NCBI GenBank assembly: GCA_041623895.1
Contig: JBFJVZ010000090.1
Coordinates: forward strand, 1-19,843
Reading direction: 5' to 3'
Source: JBFJVZ01 sp041623895
Lineage (GTDB): Bacteria > Planctomycetota > Planctomycetia > Pirellulales > Pirellulaceae
Length of the DNA stretch: 19,843 nucleotides
The notes beneath the pieces are model-generated. The model saw only the letters and a program-made list of their open reading frames with translations, ran no database searches and was not told where the DNA came from. The position numbers and the translations under genes are program-made. This document shows, one piece after another, positions 6,123 to 13,770 of the stretch (the stretch's first letter is position 1; every line of letters starts with the position of its first letter).

Positions 6123-7178
6123 TTGAACGTTCCCCCTCAGCCGGCCAGCGAACTGGAAAGCACGCTGAATGAAGATACGGCCGCGGAGTTCGATCCGGAT
6201 GAATTCGATCACCTGACCACCGGGACGCTGGTGTCTCGATCCGCCTTTGGCGGGGCCTTGATGGGGCTGGCGAATCTAGTGCCCGGGATCAGCGGCGGCA
6301 CGATGCTATTGGCGGCCGGAATCTACCCAAGGTTCATCGATGCCATTGCCGAAGTGACAAGGTTTCGCTTCCGCTATCGATCCTTACTAGTGCTGGCCTG
6401 CGTTGTCGGCGCCGCGGGTATCGCCATCTTGTTGTTGGCCGGAACACTCAAGAATCTGGTCGTCGATCACCGCTGGGTGATGTACAGCGTGTTCATTGGA
6501 CTGACGCTGGGCGGCTTGCCTGTCGTTTGGAAGTTAGCCAAACCGGGATCAAAGACGCTTGTCGTTGCCGCGGTCGTTTCGTTCGTTGCCATGGTGATGC
6601 TGGCTGCGTTGCAAGCGATGGGTGTGGTCGGAAGCAATGGTTCCAACGTCATCACGTTGTTCATTGCCGGCCTGGCCGGAGCCAGCGCCATGATCCTTCC
6701 CGGGATCTCGGGCGGATACCTACTGCTGTTGATGGGCCAATACGTTCCGATTCTGGCCGCAATCGACGAATTCAAATCCGCACTCGAATTAAGAGACGTG
6801 GGCGCGGCCATGGATCCGGCACTGAACGTCGTGCTGCCGGTTGGATTGGGCGTTGTCGCGGGAGTCGTGGTGGTCGGAAACCTGTTGCAATGGTTTCTTC
6901 ACCATCACCGCAAGGCGACGCTTGGTGTGCTGATCGGCCTGCTGCTCGGATCGACTGTAGGTCTCTGGCCGTTCCAAAGTCCCGTGCCCCCTGAGATCGG
7001 TGACACGATCAAAGGACAAATCGTTACCGCCGAAACGCTGCCGGAGATCGAACCTGACGATTGGGCGACCAGATATTTCCAGCCCAGATTCAGCCAGCTC
7101 GCCGGGTCGCTAGGGCTGATCGCGATCGGTTTGGGTGTGACTCTGGGGATCGCGCATCTTGGCCGCGAAGAGGAATGA
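6123..7178 (+). CDS. DUF368 membrane protein, probable undecaprenyl-phosphate translocase (PopT-like)
   Basis: A polytopic membrane protein of about 351 residues. Two copies of the DUF368 signature are visible: NLVPGISGGTM near residues 52-61 and ILPGISGGYLLLLMGQY near 191-207, each next to hydrophobic helices; the paired half-helices indicate an internal duplication. Eight or more membrane segments are evident through residue 345, ending in LIAIGLGVTLGIAHLG. Some DUF368 proteins have been shown to act as undecaprenyl-phosphate flippases, returning the lipid carrier to the cytoplasmic face; assignment here is by family. The neighbouring uppP supports the same pathway. No ATG precedes the domain: the frame opens after TGA 6051-6053. 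TTG at 6123 is chosen because GGAG (6110-6113) lies 9 bases before it; TTG at 6108 has no Shine-Dalgarno. Confidence 0.88.
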   Translation: MNVPPQPASELESTLNEDTAAEFDPDEFDHLTTGTLVSRSAFGGALMGLANLVPGISGGTMLLAAGIYPRFIDAIAEVTRFRFRYRSLLVLACVVGAAGIAILLLAGTLKNLVVDHRWVMYSVFIGLTLGGLPVVWKLAKPGSKTLVVAAVVSFVAMVMLAALQAMGVVGSNGSNVITLFIAGLAGASAMILPGISGGYLLLLMGQYVPILAAIDEFKSALELRDVGAAMDPALNVVLPVGLGVVAGVVVVGNLLQWFLHHHRKATLGVLIGLLLGSTVGLWPFQSPVPPEIGDTIKGQIVTAETLPEIEPDDWATRYFQPRFSQLAGSLGLIAIGLGVTLGIAHLGREEE

Positions 7179-7242
7179 CCAAAGCTCGCGTCCCGGAGCT
7201 GTCAGGCCTAATGATTCGGCAACATTCAATCATCGATGTTGG

Positions 7243-7292
7243 CCAGGACCAGTCCTGGCAAGGCCGGCGGCCAGTCCTGGCAGGGCCGGCTG
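7243..7292. repeat. Palindrome and two tandem 22-bp GC-rich repeats
   Basis: Units at 7249-7270 and 7271-7292 both begin CCAGTCCTGGCA, continue with GGCCGGC, and differ at two positions. The first unit overlaps the palindrome CCAGGAC-CA-GTCCTGG (7243-7258). In RNA this would fold into a short stable hairpin cluster. Confidence 0.7.
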
Positions 7293-7380
7293 CCCTGATG
7301 TTCGGCGCAATCATGCCAATCGCTTCAATCGAAAAAGATCCATGCCCCAGCGGCAAAGGTTGCCGATTAACAGGATCAGA

Positions 7381-7481
7381 GCGATTTCATTTTCACGTGA
7401 GCACGCATGCTTGTAGACCAAGACGAGGAGAGCGTCCGGCTGAAGAAGGGCTAGCTCAACAATCATGAAAAATGAAATCGC
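7381..7481. repeat. 13-bp inverted repeat upstream of uppP
   Basis: GCGATTTCATTTT (7381-7393) is the exact reverse complement of AAAATGAAATCGC (7469-7481). The right arm ends 51 bp before the uppP start. It could be a protein-binding dyad or long-range RNA stem; a degraded small transposable element is less likely because the interior has no further symmetry. Confidence 0.55.
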
Positions 7482-7532
7482 GGAGCGAGCCCAGACAACG
7501 GAACCACTGTACTTCCATCAAAGGCAAGCATC

Positions 7533-8321
7533 GTGCTTGAAATACTGATTCTTGCCGTCGTGCAGGGCATTGCCGAATTCCTACCCATCAGTTCATCGGG
7601 CCATCTGGTGATCCTGGGCTCGGTGATCGGCGAGCAAAGTGAGTCGGCAACATTGGAGATCATTCTTCATGCCGGCACACTCGGATCGATTCTGGTTGTC
7701 TACTGGCGTCGCATCGTTGACTTGCTGTCGAGTGATCGCCGCGTGATTCCGTTGCTGGTGATCGGAACAATTCCGGCAGCGATGGTCGGGTTGCTGATCA
7801 AAGCGCAGTGCGAGTCGATCTTAAAGAATCCGATGCTTGCCGGGCTGATGTTGTTGGTCACCGGCGTTTTCTTGCTGGTACTCGGTCGGCTGACATCGCG
7901 AAACGGTGAGTACCGATCGATGAGCCTGCTAGTTGCTTTTGTCATCGGTTGTTTTCAGGCGTTTGCGATTCTGCCCGGCATCAGTCGCAGCGGCGCGACG
8001 ATTCTGGGTGGCCGCCTGATGGGACTGAACAATGAAGACTCGGTCACGTTTTCTTTTTTGCTAGCGATTCCGGTGATCGCCGGTGCCTCGGTGCTTGCCT
8101 TGAAGGATGTCGTTGCTCAGGTCCAAGCAGGCACAACCATGGATCACACACCGATCGAGTTAGCGGCAGGTGCTTTGGTAGCATTTGTCGTAGGAATTGT
8201 GGCGCTTCGATGGCTGATCGTCTGGAGTCGCCAAGACCGGCTGCACTGGTTCGCAGCCTGGTGTATCCCCCTTGCTCTCCTGGTGTTAGGGCTGTGCTGG
8301 ACGGGAAGAATGGGGTTTTGA
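7533..8321 (+). CDS. uppP: Undecaprenyl-diphosphatase UppP (BacA)
   Basis: A 262-residue integral membrane enzyme that removes phosphate from undecaprenyl diphosphate, regenerating the C55-P carrier used for peptidoglycan and surface polysaccharide. Visible family motifs: VVQGIAEFLPISSSGHL (residues 9-25, the E/Q-rich motif with Glu15 and the SSSGH loop), HAGT at 46-49, and LPGISRSGATILGG (147-160, containing the conserved Ser-Arg-Ser). Length is close to the roughly 270 aa usual for the family, and seven to eight hydrophobic helices run to the C-terminus. The start is GTG at 7533, supported by AAAGG about 11 bases upstream and by the N-terminus beginning right at helix 1. It follows the DUF368 gene on the same strand, consistent with joint lipid-carrier recycling. 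lexA follows by about 100 bp with its own promoter. Confidence 0.95.
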   Translation: MLEILILAVVQGIAEFLPISSSGHLVILGSVIGEQSESATLEIILHAGTLGSILVVYWRRIVDLLSSDRRVIPLLVIGTIPAAMVGLLIKAQCESILKNPMLAGLMLLVTGVFLLVLGRLTSRNGEYRSMSLLVAFVIGCFQAFAILPGISRSGATILGGRLMGLNNEDSVTFSFLLAIPVIAGASVLALKDVVAQVQAGTTMDHTPIELAAGALVAFVVGIVALRWLIVWSRQDRLHWFAAWCIPLALLVLGLCWTGRMGF

Positions 8322-8349
8322 GAAAACTGTGAACCACCCATCTTTCCTG

Positions 8350-8377
8350 TGGACACGCGTTTAGCATGTGGTAAAAT
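8350..8377 (+). promoter_or_regulatory. lexA promoter
   Basis: TGGACA (8350-8355) and TAAAAT (8372-8377) are separated by 16 bases; each matches consensus at 5 of 6 positions. The predicted transcript start near 8384 leaves a 45-base leader before the ATG at 8429. Confidence 0.6.
8360..8375. promoter_or_regulatory. Candidate LexA operator (dyad over lexA promoter)
   Basis: TTTAGCATGTGGTAAA is symmetric at 12 of 16 positions (TTTA-n-CA-nn-TG-n-TAAA). It lies in the spacer and -10 of the lexA promoter, where an autorepressor would act. It is neither the E. coli-type CTG-N10-CAG box nor the GAAC-N4-GTTC box of Bacillus, so it would be a lineage-specific operator. Confidence 0.4.
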
Positions 8378-8428
8378 CGATGTCACTTTTCACCCCCCAT
8401 GTGTTGCTCCGCGCGCAGAAGGTTTGAC

Positions 8429-9031
8429 ATGGCTACCGCCCAGCTAACCGAACGTCAACAAAACGTTTATGACATGATTCGATCGTTGATCGTCGAGCGC
8501 GGTTATGGGCCAACCGTCCGAGAAATCGGAGAACACTTTGGAATCAAGAGTCCCAATGGGGTGATGTGTCACCTACGCGCTCTTGAACGCAAAGGTTTGA
8601 TACGTCGCAGTCCAAACAAATCTCGCGCCATCGAACTTACTCATGCGGCCGACCGCAATGGCAACAGTCTGCCACTGGCCGGGATGGTCGCAGCCGGTCC
8701 CACGGCGCTCGCATTTAGCCAGAATGATCGGCTTGATTTCAGCGAAATGTTGTTTAAGGACGACCGCTTCATCTTGCGCGTGTCCGGGGATTCGATGATT
8801 GATGCCCACATCACCGATGGCGACTACGTGGTCGTTCAACGGCAAAACTCTGCTCAGCCGGGACAGATGGTGGTTGCTGAAACGCCAAATGGTGATTCGA
8901 CGTTGAAGTACTGGCATCCCGAGGGCGATCGTGTTCGCCTGCAGCCAGCAAATTCGGCGATGGAACCGATCTACGTGAAGGAAGCGAAAGTGCTCGGTGT
9001 TGCTGTCGGCGTCGTCCGGTCAAGCATGTAG
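8429..9031 (+). CDS. lexA: SOS-response repressor LexA
   Basis: A 200-residue LexA. Residues 1-70 form the winged helix (LTERQQNVYDMIRSLIVERG, then GPTVREIGEHFGI and SPNGVMCHLRALERKGLI). The self-cleavage site is the Ala89-Gly90 bond in LAGMVAAGPT. The catalytic dyad is Ser122 in RVSGDSM and Lys160 in DSTLKYW, in the peptidase S24 fold that ends at VLGVAVGVVRSSM. All residues needed for RecA-stimulated autocleavage are present, so SOS induction should be functional. An upstream ATG at 8399 would add ten residues with no family counterpart; 8429 is chosen because AAGG sits just upstream and the product starts like other LexA proteins. The gene is monocistronic by position: own promoter, then a convergent response-regulator gene. 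Likely autoregulated through the dyad at 8360-8375. Confidence 0.97.
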   Translation: MATAQLTERQQNVYDMIRSLIVERGYGPTVREIGEHFGIKSPNGVMCHLRALERKGLIRRSPNKSRAIELTHAADRNGNSLPLAGMVAAGPTALAFSQNDRLDFSEMLFKDDRFILRVSGDSMIDAHITDGDYVVVQRQNSAQPGQMVVAETPNGDSTLKYWHPEGDRVRLQPANSAMEPIYVKEAKVLGVAVGVVRSSM

Positions 9032-9056
9032 CCTGCGATGTCTGGGCTAACGGGGG

Positions 9057-9085
9057 AAGAATGCAGTGCCTGGGCTGCCGTTCTT
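9057..9085. terminator. Stem-loop between convergent lexA and response-regulator genes
   Basis: AAGAA (9057-9061) pairs with TTCTT (9081-9085), and GCAG (9063-9066) with CTGC (9075-9078). It lies in the 56-bp gap between converging genes and reads as a stem on both strands, with only a short U run. It may serve as a shared terminator. Confidence 0.35.
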
Positions 9086-9087
9086 AC

Positions 9088-10437
9088 CTAGACTGCCTGT
9101 CTCTTTTCTTCAGCCGCGTTCAGCTTGTTGTACAGTGTCTTCAGGCTCACGCCTAATTCTTCGGCAGCTGCCGGTTTGTTTCCATCGTGTCGTTGGATGG
9201 CACGCTGGATTGCGATCATCTCCAGCTCTCGCAAAGTCATTGGTCCGGAGTCACGGACTTCGCTGCGTAGCTGGCGGCGGCTGAAATGGCGAGGCAGGTG
9301 ATCCACATCGATCGGCATTGATTCGCAAAGGATCGCAGCGTGCTCGATCACGTTGGCCAATTCGCGGACATTTCCGGGCCACCGATGGTCCGTAAGCTCG
9401 GCGATCGCTTCGTCGGTAAACAGTTGATCATCGGATCCGTCGCACCGGTGGCGGCGAAGCAAGTGAGAGGCCAGGGGGATGATGTCGCCGGGACGTTCGC
9501 GGAGCGCTGGCACTTGGATCTCAAAGGTATTGATGCGAAACATCAGGTCTTCACGGAAGTCGCCGGTTTCGACCATTTCTTCCAGGTTACGGTGGGTCGC
9601 GCAAACGACGCGGACATCGACATGTACGGTTTGGTTGTCACCCAAACGTCGGATGTCTCCGGTTTCCAGGACTCTCAGTAGTTTGGCCTGCATCGCCAGC
9701 GGCAGTTCACCAATCTCGTCCAAAAAGATGGTGCCGCCATCGGCTACCTCGAACAGTCCGACGCGGGCGGTATCGGCACCGGTGAAGGCGCCCTTGCAGT
9801 GGCCGAACAGTTCGCTTTCGATCAGGTTTTCCGGCAGGGCTCCGCAATTGATCGCCACCAACGGTTGCTCGGCACGCAGGCTTGCTTCATGCACGGCGCG
9901 GGCGACCAATTCTTTGCCACAGCCCGTTTCGCCTCGGATCAGCACGGTACTATCGGTTGGAGCTACCTTGAGGACGAGCTTGCGGACCGCATCCATTGCC
10001 GGCGCCGTGCCGATCAGCTGCTGATCGCCTTCGGCCTGCCGGAGGCGATGTTCCAGCGCGGCAAGTTGACGTTTGGTCTTGCGGCGCTGTGCGACGCGAC
10101 CGAGCATTTCAGCAAACTCGCTGAACGGACATGGCTTGGTGATGTACTCAAAGGCTTGATAGCGAACGGCGGCGATCGCGGTGTCCTGAGTCGGTTTGCC
10201 GGTCATGACAACGGCTTCGATCTCCGGCCGTAACTCACGCGCTTTGGCAATCACCTGGATGCCGGTCAAACCGGGCATATCGATATCGACGATCAGGCAG
10301 TCGAAGGGCTCTTTCTCCAGGGCGGCAACGGCTGTCAGGCCATCAGGACAGACGACGACTGAATGTCCCATCCGTTCCAATTCGGTTCGCATGATCTCCT
10401 GCAGATTGACTTCGTCATCAGCAAACAGGATTTTCAT
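9088..10437 (-). CDS. NtrC-family sigma54-activating response regulator
   Basis: About 449 residues. Receiver domain 1-120: acidic pocket Asp7-Asp8 (MKILFADDE), phosphoacceptor Asp51 (LIVDIDMPG), Thr near 79 (VVMTG) and Lys101 (YITKP). AAA+ domain about 140-380: Walker A GETGCGKE (169-176), the GAFTGA loop (216-221) that contacts sigma54, Walker B IFLDE (237-241), and FREDLMFRIN arginine-finger region. The C-terminal 45 residues carry a Fis-type helix-turn-helix (NKPAAAEELGVSLKTLYNKL). All hallmark residues are intact, so phosphorylation should drive activation of sigma54 promoters. The sensor kinase gene ends 11 bp before this start, so the two form an operon. ATGs at 10482 and 10470 are in frame but overlap the kinase gene and precede the receiver; 10437 begins exactly at the receiver's first strand. 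Target genes are not evident in the window. Confidence 0.93.
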   Translation of the reverse strand: MKILFADDEVNLQEIMRTELERMGHSVVVCPDGLTAVAALEKEPFDCLIVDIDMPGLTGIQVIAKARELRPEIEAVVMTGKPTQDTAIAAVRYQAFEYITKPCPFSEFAEMLGRVAQRRKTKRQLAALEHRLRQAEGDQQLIGTAPAMDAVRKLVLKVAPTDSTVLIRGETGCGKELVARAVHEASLRAEQPLVAINCGALPENLIESELFGHCKGAFTGADTARVGLFEVADGGTIFLDEIGELPLAMQAKLLRVLETGDIRRLGDNQTVHVDVRVVCATHRNLEEMVETGDFREDLMFRINTFEIQVPALRERPGDIIPLASHLLRRHRCDGSDDQLFTDEAIAELTDHRWPGNVRELANVIEHAAILCESMPIDVDHLPRHFSRRQLRSEVRDSGPMTLRELEMIAIQRAIQRHDGNKPAAAEELGVSLKTLYNKLNAAEEKRQAV

Positions 10438-10447
10438 CGATGGCTTT

Positions 10448-12118
10448 TCAGGCAACTTTTTTGGCGACATCGTTTCGTCCATGAGTGTCTTGGTAGTGTT
10501 CGTTCTCGTCGTCGCTGCACGCTTCGCTGGGCAAAATCATTTCCATGCTTGAACCGCGGCCTTCACCTTCGCTACGTGCAATCAGCGATCCATGATGTTG
10601 CGAAACGATGCGGTAGGTGATGCTGAGCCCCAAACCGGTACCCGTTCCATCACGTCGGCGGGTAAAGAAAGGTTCGAACAGATGTTGCAGCACTTGCTGG
10701 CTCATCCCACAACCATCGTCGTCGACACGGACAATTGCGTTGCTTTGCTGCTTTTGAACATACACATCCACGGCGCCGTCGCAGTCGACACTCTCCATGG
10801 CGTTGGTCACCAGATTTAGCACGACCTGACGCATCTCGTGAGAATTGACGTGCGCGAAAACATCCTTCTGGCAGTGAGTACGCACCGTTTTGCAGCGGTA
10901 TTTGCCGACTTTCCGTATCATCGAAACCACGTCGTCGACCAATTCTCCCATGTTCGTTGACGCTCGCCGAACCTCGCCCAGGCGGCTGAAGTCAAGCAAA
11001 CGTTTGGTGATTCCACTACAGCGAAAGGCTTCTTCCTGAATGCGGCGAAGATTTGTTTTCATCGGCTGAGACGATTGTGCATCGTGTTCAGCGAAACCGA
11101 CATGACCGATTGCCAGTTCGTCAACTTGCCGTTCCAGCGCTTCGGCACTCCAGGCGATGCTCGCCAGCGGGTTGTTGATCTCATGTGCGACGCCGGCTGC
11201 CAGGAATCCAACGCTGGCCAATTGCTCATTCTGAATCACCTCGCGGGTCCGTTGCTTGACCAATTGATCGAGCTCGGCGTTCATCGCTTTTTGACGTTCC
11301 ACCACGTCCAGAAAGCGGTCGCTCATTCCGTTCATCGCATTAGCAAGTTCGCTCAGCTCATCATTGGTTCCCAGGTCGATGCGATGCTCGAATTGCCCGG
11401 CCGCCACCAAACGCGACCCGTCCAGCAGCGTGCGAAAAGGCTGCGCGACTTGCGAACTGAAGACCCACCACAATGCCAGGAACATCAAAACAGCGAAAAC
11501 CAGGCAACCCCAAGCCATGTAAACCGACTTTTCATACTGTCGCCGAACATCGTTGCTGAATTCCGCGATCCCTTGCTGCACTGCTCGCAGGTGGGCCTCG
11601 GTTTGATCGGACATGGAATCGATTTGCCGCCTGACTTTGGGCGATCGCGTCCCCGACAGCAGGTTTTCTTGGCGATTCTCGCAGTCAAGCCGGTCAAATG
11701 CTTCCCGGATCTCGCCCAGGTTTTGATTCAGCTGTTTCGTATCGGAGAGTTGAACGGCGTCGGCGTGATCCCTGTCGCCAATTTGAGCTTCGTATTCACC
11801 AAGTGCGAAATCGAAGTCCAAGAACGCGTTGTTCAAGCGAAACTGCTGCTTGTCGGTATCCCCAAACAAGCTTGTCTCGATCATTCCGGGGTCCCTAACC
11901 AGCGGATCTTCACCGTTGTAGATCATGTGGATCTTGCCGGCCAAATCATTCAGCTGATGGGCGTAGGGAATCTCTTCGGCCCTTTGGCTGACCGCTTCCG
12001 CAAGACGACCGTAGCGGAACAAGCCCCACACGCCGCCCAGAGCCAGCACGAAAAAAACCGCCATCAATGGCAGCAATGTCGCGAGCAGTTTTGTGCGAAT
12101 TGAACTTCTTCGTAACAC
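10448..12118 (-). CDS. Membrane sensor histidine kinase (NtrB/AtoS-like, HAMP domain)
   Basis: 556 residues. Membrane helix 1 spans residues about 12-34; a periplasmic sensory region of about 165 mainly helical residues follows (four-helix-bundle character); helix 2 is at 200-221. A HAMP linker (about 222-275, AQPFRTLLDGSRLVAAGQFE) leads to a dimerisation domain with phosphoacceptor His312 in GVAHEINNPLAS. The ATPase domain has the N-box NLVTNAMES (435-443), G1 box DDDGCGM (466-472), F-box FEPFFT and G2 box GTGTGLGLS. It is a complete class I kinase and should phosphorylate the adjacent NtrC-type regulator. The start is GTG at 12118, strongly supported by GGGAGG 7 bases upstream, one of the few clear Shine-Dalgarno sites here. 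The signal is unknown: the periplasmic part has no cofactor-binding motif I recognise. Confidence 0.94.
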   Translation of the reverse strand: MLRRSSIRTKLLATLLPLMAVFFVLALGGVWGLFRYGRLAEAVSQRAEEIPYAHQLNDLAGKIHMIYNGEDPLVRDPGMIETSLFGDTDKQQFRLNNAFLDFDFALGEYEAQIGDRDHADAVQLSDTKQLNQNLGEIREAFDRLDCENRQENLLSGTRSPKVRRQIDSMSDQTEAHLRAVQQGIAEFSNDVRRQYEKSVYMAWGCLVFAVLMFLALWWVFSSQVAQPFRTLLDGSRLVAAGQFEHRIDLGTNDELSELANAMNGMSDRFLDVVERQKAMNAELDQLVKQRTREVIQNEQLASVGFLAAGVAHEINNPLASIAWSAEALERQVDELAIGHVGFAEHDAQSSQPMKTNLRRIQEEAFRCSGITKRLLDFSRLGEVRRASTNMGELVDDVVSMIRKVGKYRCKTVRTHCQKDVFAHVNSHEMRQVVLNLVTNAMESVDCDGAVDVYVQKQQSNAIVRVDDDGCGMSQQVLQHLFEPFFTRRRDGTGTGLGLSITYRIVSQHHGSLIARSEGEGRGSSMEMILPSEACSDDENEHYQDTHGRNDVAKKVA

Positions 12119-12348
12119 GCCTCGCCCTCCCTAGCAAATCGCGTGAAACATCGGTGGATTTCTCGGAGGGTAGAGATCTGGGCGGGCGGCGGCAAGACGA
12201 AACTCGGGCGGCATTGCCGAATATGCTGGCAAAAGCTTGACTTGGCGGGGCAGGCAGGAGGCAGCGTTGAGCCGCGACCTGTGGTTGCAGCAGAAACCAG
12301 CTTGATGCGGACGGGGATGGCATGGTGGTGGAGTCACCCCTTTGTTGA

Positions 12349-12375
12349 CCGATAATTGCAGTCGTCAATTATCGG
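12349..12375 (-). terminator. Perfect 10-bp hairpin between kinase genes
   Basis: CCGATAATTG (12349-12358) pairs exactly with CAATTATCGG (12366-12375) around a 7-base loop. It lies 18 bp beyond the stop of the Ser/Thr kinase gene on the minus strand and upstream of the histidine kinase gene. No U tract follows, so it may be a weak terminator, a processing site, or a regulator-binding dyad for the two-component operon. Confidence 0.5.
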
Positions 12376-12393
12376 ACAGAGGGGAAGCTCAAA

Positions 12394-13716
12394 CTACAAC
12401 ACACCACGGACCACGAAACCGATGATCGCGCCGATCAGGATGCTGATCGGGATCGCTACCGAAAGCGCGATTGCGATCGGGATGGTGTGATTGGGCGGCC
12501 CCGCCACTTGGAAATCACTTTCCAACGCCGTGGCCATCGGCAGCATGCCTGGATCAGAGACGTTTCCTGAAACACTCAAGCCGCCCGAGGTTTGCAAGTC
12601 GCCGACACTTTCGGATGCTTTCGGTGGTGGCTCAATCGCCTGAGGTTCACTGGGAGGTGGCGGCGGCGTCCAGGCTTGCCGGTCGATCGGCTGATCGACC
12701 GCTTCAAAGACGGTTTGTGACCATTGCTCCAGACGCTCGGCAACTTCGGCGGCCGAACTGATGCGGCGGACCGGGTCCTTTTCCATCATGTCGGCAATGG
12801 TGTCGACGAATTCTTCGGAAAGATCCGGTGCAAATTTGCGTGGATGCCAGGGTGTTTGTTCGCAGTGGCGCTTGCATTTGGATTTTGCGTCGCCACCGGG
12901 AAACGGGACTTTGGCGGTGACAGCGTAATACAGCGTGCAACCGAGCGCGTAAATGTCACTGGCCGGACCAACGTTACGAGGATTGCGAATTTGCTCCGGA
13001 GCCAAGTAGTCGGCCGTGCCCACGATCTTCCCCGCGCGTGGATCATCGTCCAGCCCCATGCTCCAAGCCGCCAAGCCGATGTCGGAGACTTTGGCGTGCC
13101 CGTCGGGCGATACCAAAATATTTCCCGGTTTGACATCACGATGGACAAGCCCCAATTGGTGCGCGTATTGGAGTCCCAGCGCGGCTTGTCGAATGATCAA
13201 CGCCGCATGATGCATCGGCAGCGGTCCACTACTGCGGATCACGCGGCGTAAATCGTGGCCCGGCACATATTCGGTGACCAAATAATGAACATTGCCGTCT
13301 TGGCCCGCATCAAACGCGCGAACCAGGTAAGGACAATCCAAGCCGGCTTGCACGCGAATCTCGCGGGCGAATGCGGCACGAGATTCCTTGTTGGATTTTT
13401 CGCGAGGAAGTACTTTCACAGCGCACTCGCGACCCATCACGTCATGCACGGCTTTGAAAACTTGTCCCATGCCACCCTGGCCGATCCAGTCGGTGATCAC
13501 GTAAGGACCAAGTTTCAGTTTGGTCCGACCCGCCCTCAGTTGTTGTGCTTGATACTGCGTGAGCACGCCGCTTTTGACCAACGTCGCCGCGATCACGTCT
13601 TCTTTGTCCGTTTTCGCCAGCTCGATTACGCGTTGCAACTGCCGTTTCGTGACCAGGCCGCTACGCAAAGCGGCTTCGCCAAAGGTCAGTACCGGTTCGG
13701 ATTGAGTGTCGTTCAT
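12394..13716 (-). CDS. Membrane-anchored Ser/Thr protein kinase (PknB-like)
   Basis: 440 residues from ATG 13716. An N-terminal helical region (1-65) has two LTxxQ-type motifs (LVTKRQLQRVIELA, VLTQYQAQQLRAG), typical of planctomycete kinases. The catalytic domain (about 70-345) has the glycine loop GQGGMG (79-84), ATP-binding Lys101 (AVKVL), the catalytic HRDVKPGN (His192-Arg193-Asp194), and APE (239-241). The metal-binding motif is DIG (212-214) in place of DFG; the Asp is kept, so activity is expected. A Pro-rich linker (TPPPPPSEP) leads to one C-terminal membrane helix (412-440, IPIAIALSVAIPISILIGAI and following) with almost no residues outside the membrane, so no extracellular sensor domain. 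It lies 54 bp after the GH38-like gene on the same strand. An upstream TTG at 13764 is rejected because MNDTQ is a normal family start. Substrates are unknown. Confidence 0.93.
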   Translation of the reverse strand: MNDTQSEPVLTFGEAALRSGLVTKRQLQRVIELAKTDKEDVIAATLVKSGVLTQYQAQQLRAGRTKLKLGPYVITDWIGQGGMGQVFKAVHDVMGRECAVKVLPREKSNKESRAAFAREIRVQAGLDCPYLVRAFDAGQDGNVHYLVTEYVPGHDLRRVIRSSGPLPMHHAALIIRQAALGLQYAHQLGLVHRDVKPGNILVSPDGHAKVSDIGLAAWSMGLDDDPRAGKIVGTADYLAPEQIRNPRNVGPASDIYALGCTLYYAVTAKVPFPGGDAKSKCKRHCEQTPWHPRKFAPDLSEEFVDTIADMMEKDPVRRISSAAEVAERLEQWSQTVFEAVDQPIDRQAWTPPPPPSEPQAIEPPPKASESVGDLQTSGGLSVSGNVSDPGMLPMATALESDFQVAGPPNHTIPIAIALSVAIPISILIGAIIGFVVRGVL

Positions 13717-13770
13717 GCGTATCGCGGCCAAACGTGCAGGTCGCAACGGGTCATCAGCGAGCAAGAGTCA

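Larger units (their letters stand above)
7179..7532. other. Spacer between DUF368 and uppP genes, 354 bp, with repeats
   Basis: No gene is supported. It carries a tandem 22-bp repeat next to a palindrome (7243-7292) and a 13-bp inverted repeat with a 75-bp loop (7381-7393/7469-7481). No clear promoter pair for uppP was found, so cotranscription with the DUF368 gene remains possible despite the gap. Confidence 0.5.

Noticed and set aside
11075..12103. 342-codon plus-strand open frame
   Set aside because: It is antisense to the histidine kinase, whose domains are complete; the frame has no motif and reflects codon bias on the other strand.
12143..12355. 70-codon plus-strand frame between the two kinase genes
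   Set aside because: No ribosome site, no recognisable pattern, and it overlaps the leader of the histidine kinase gene.
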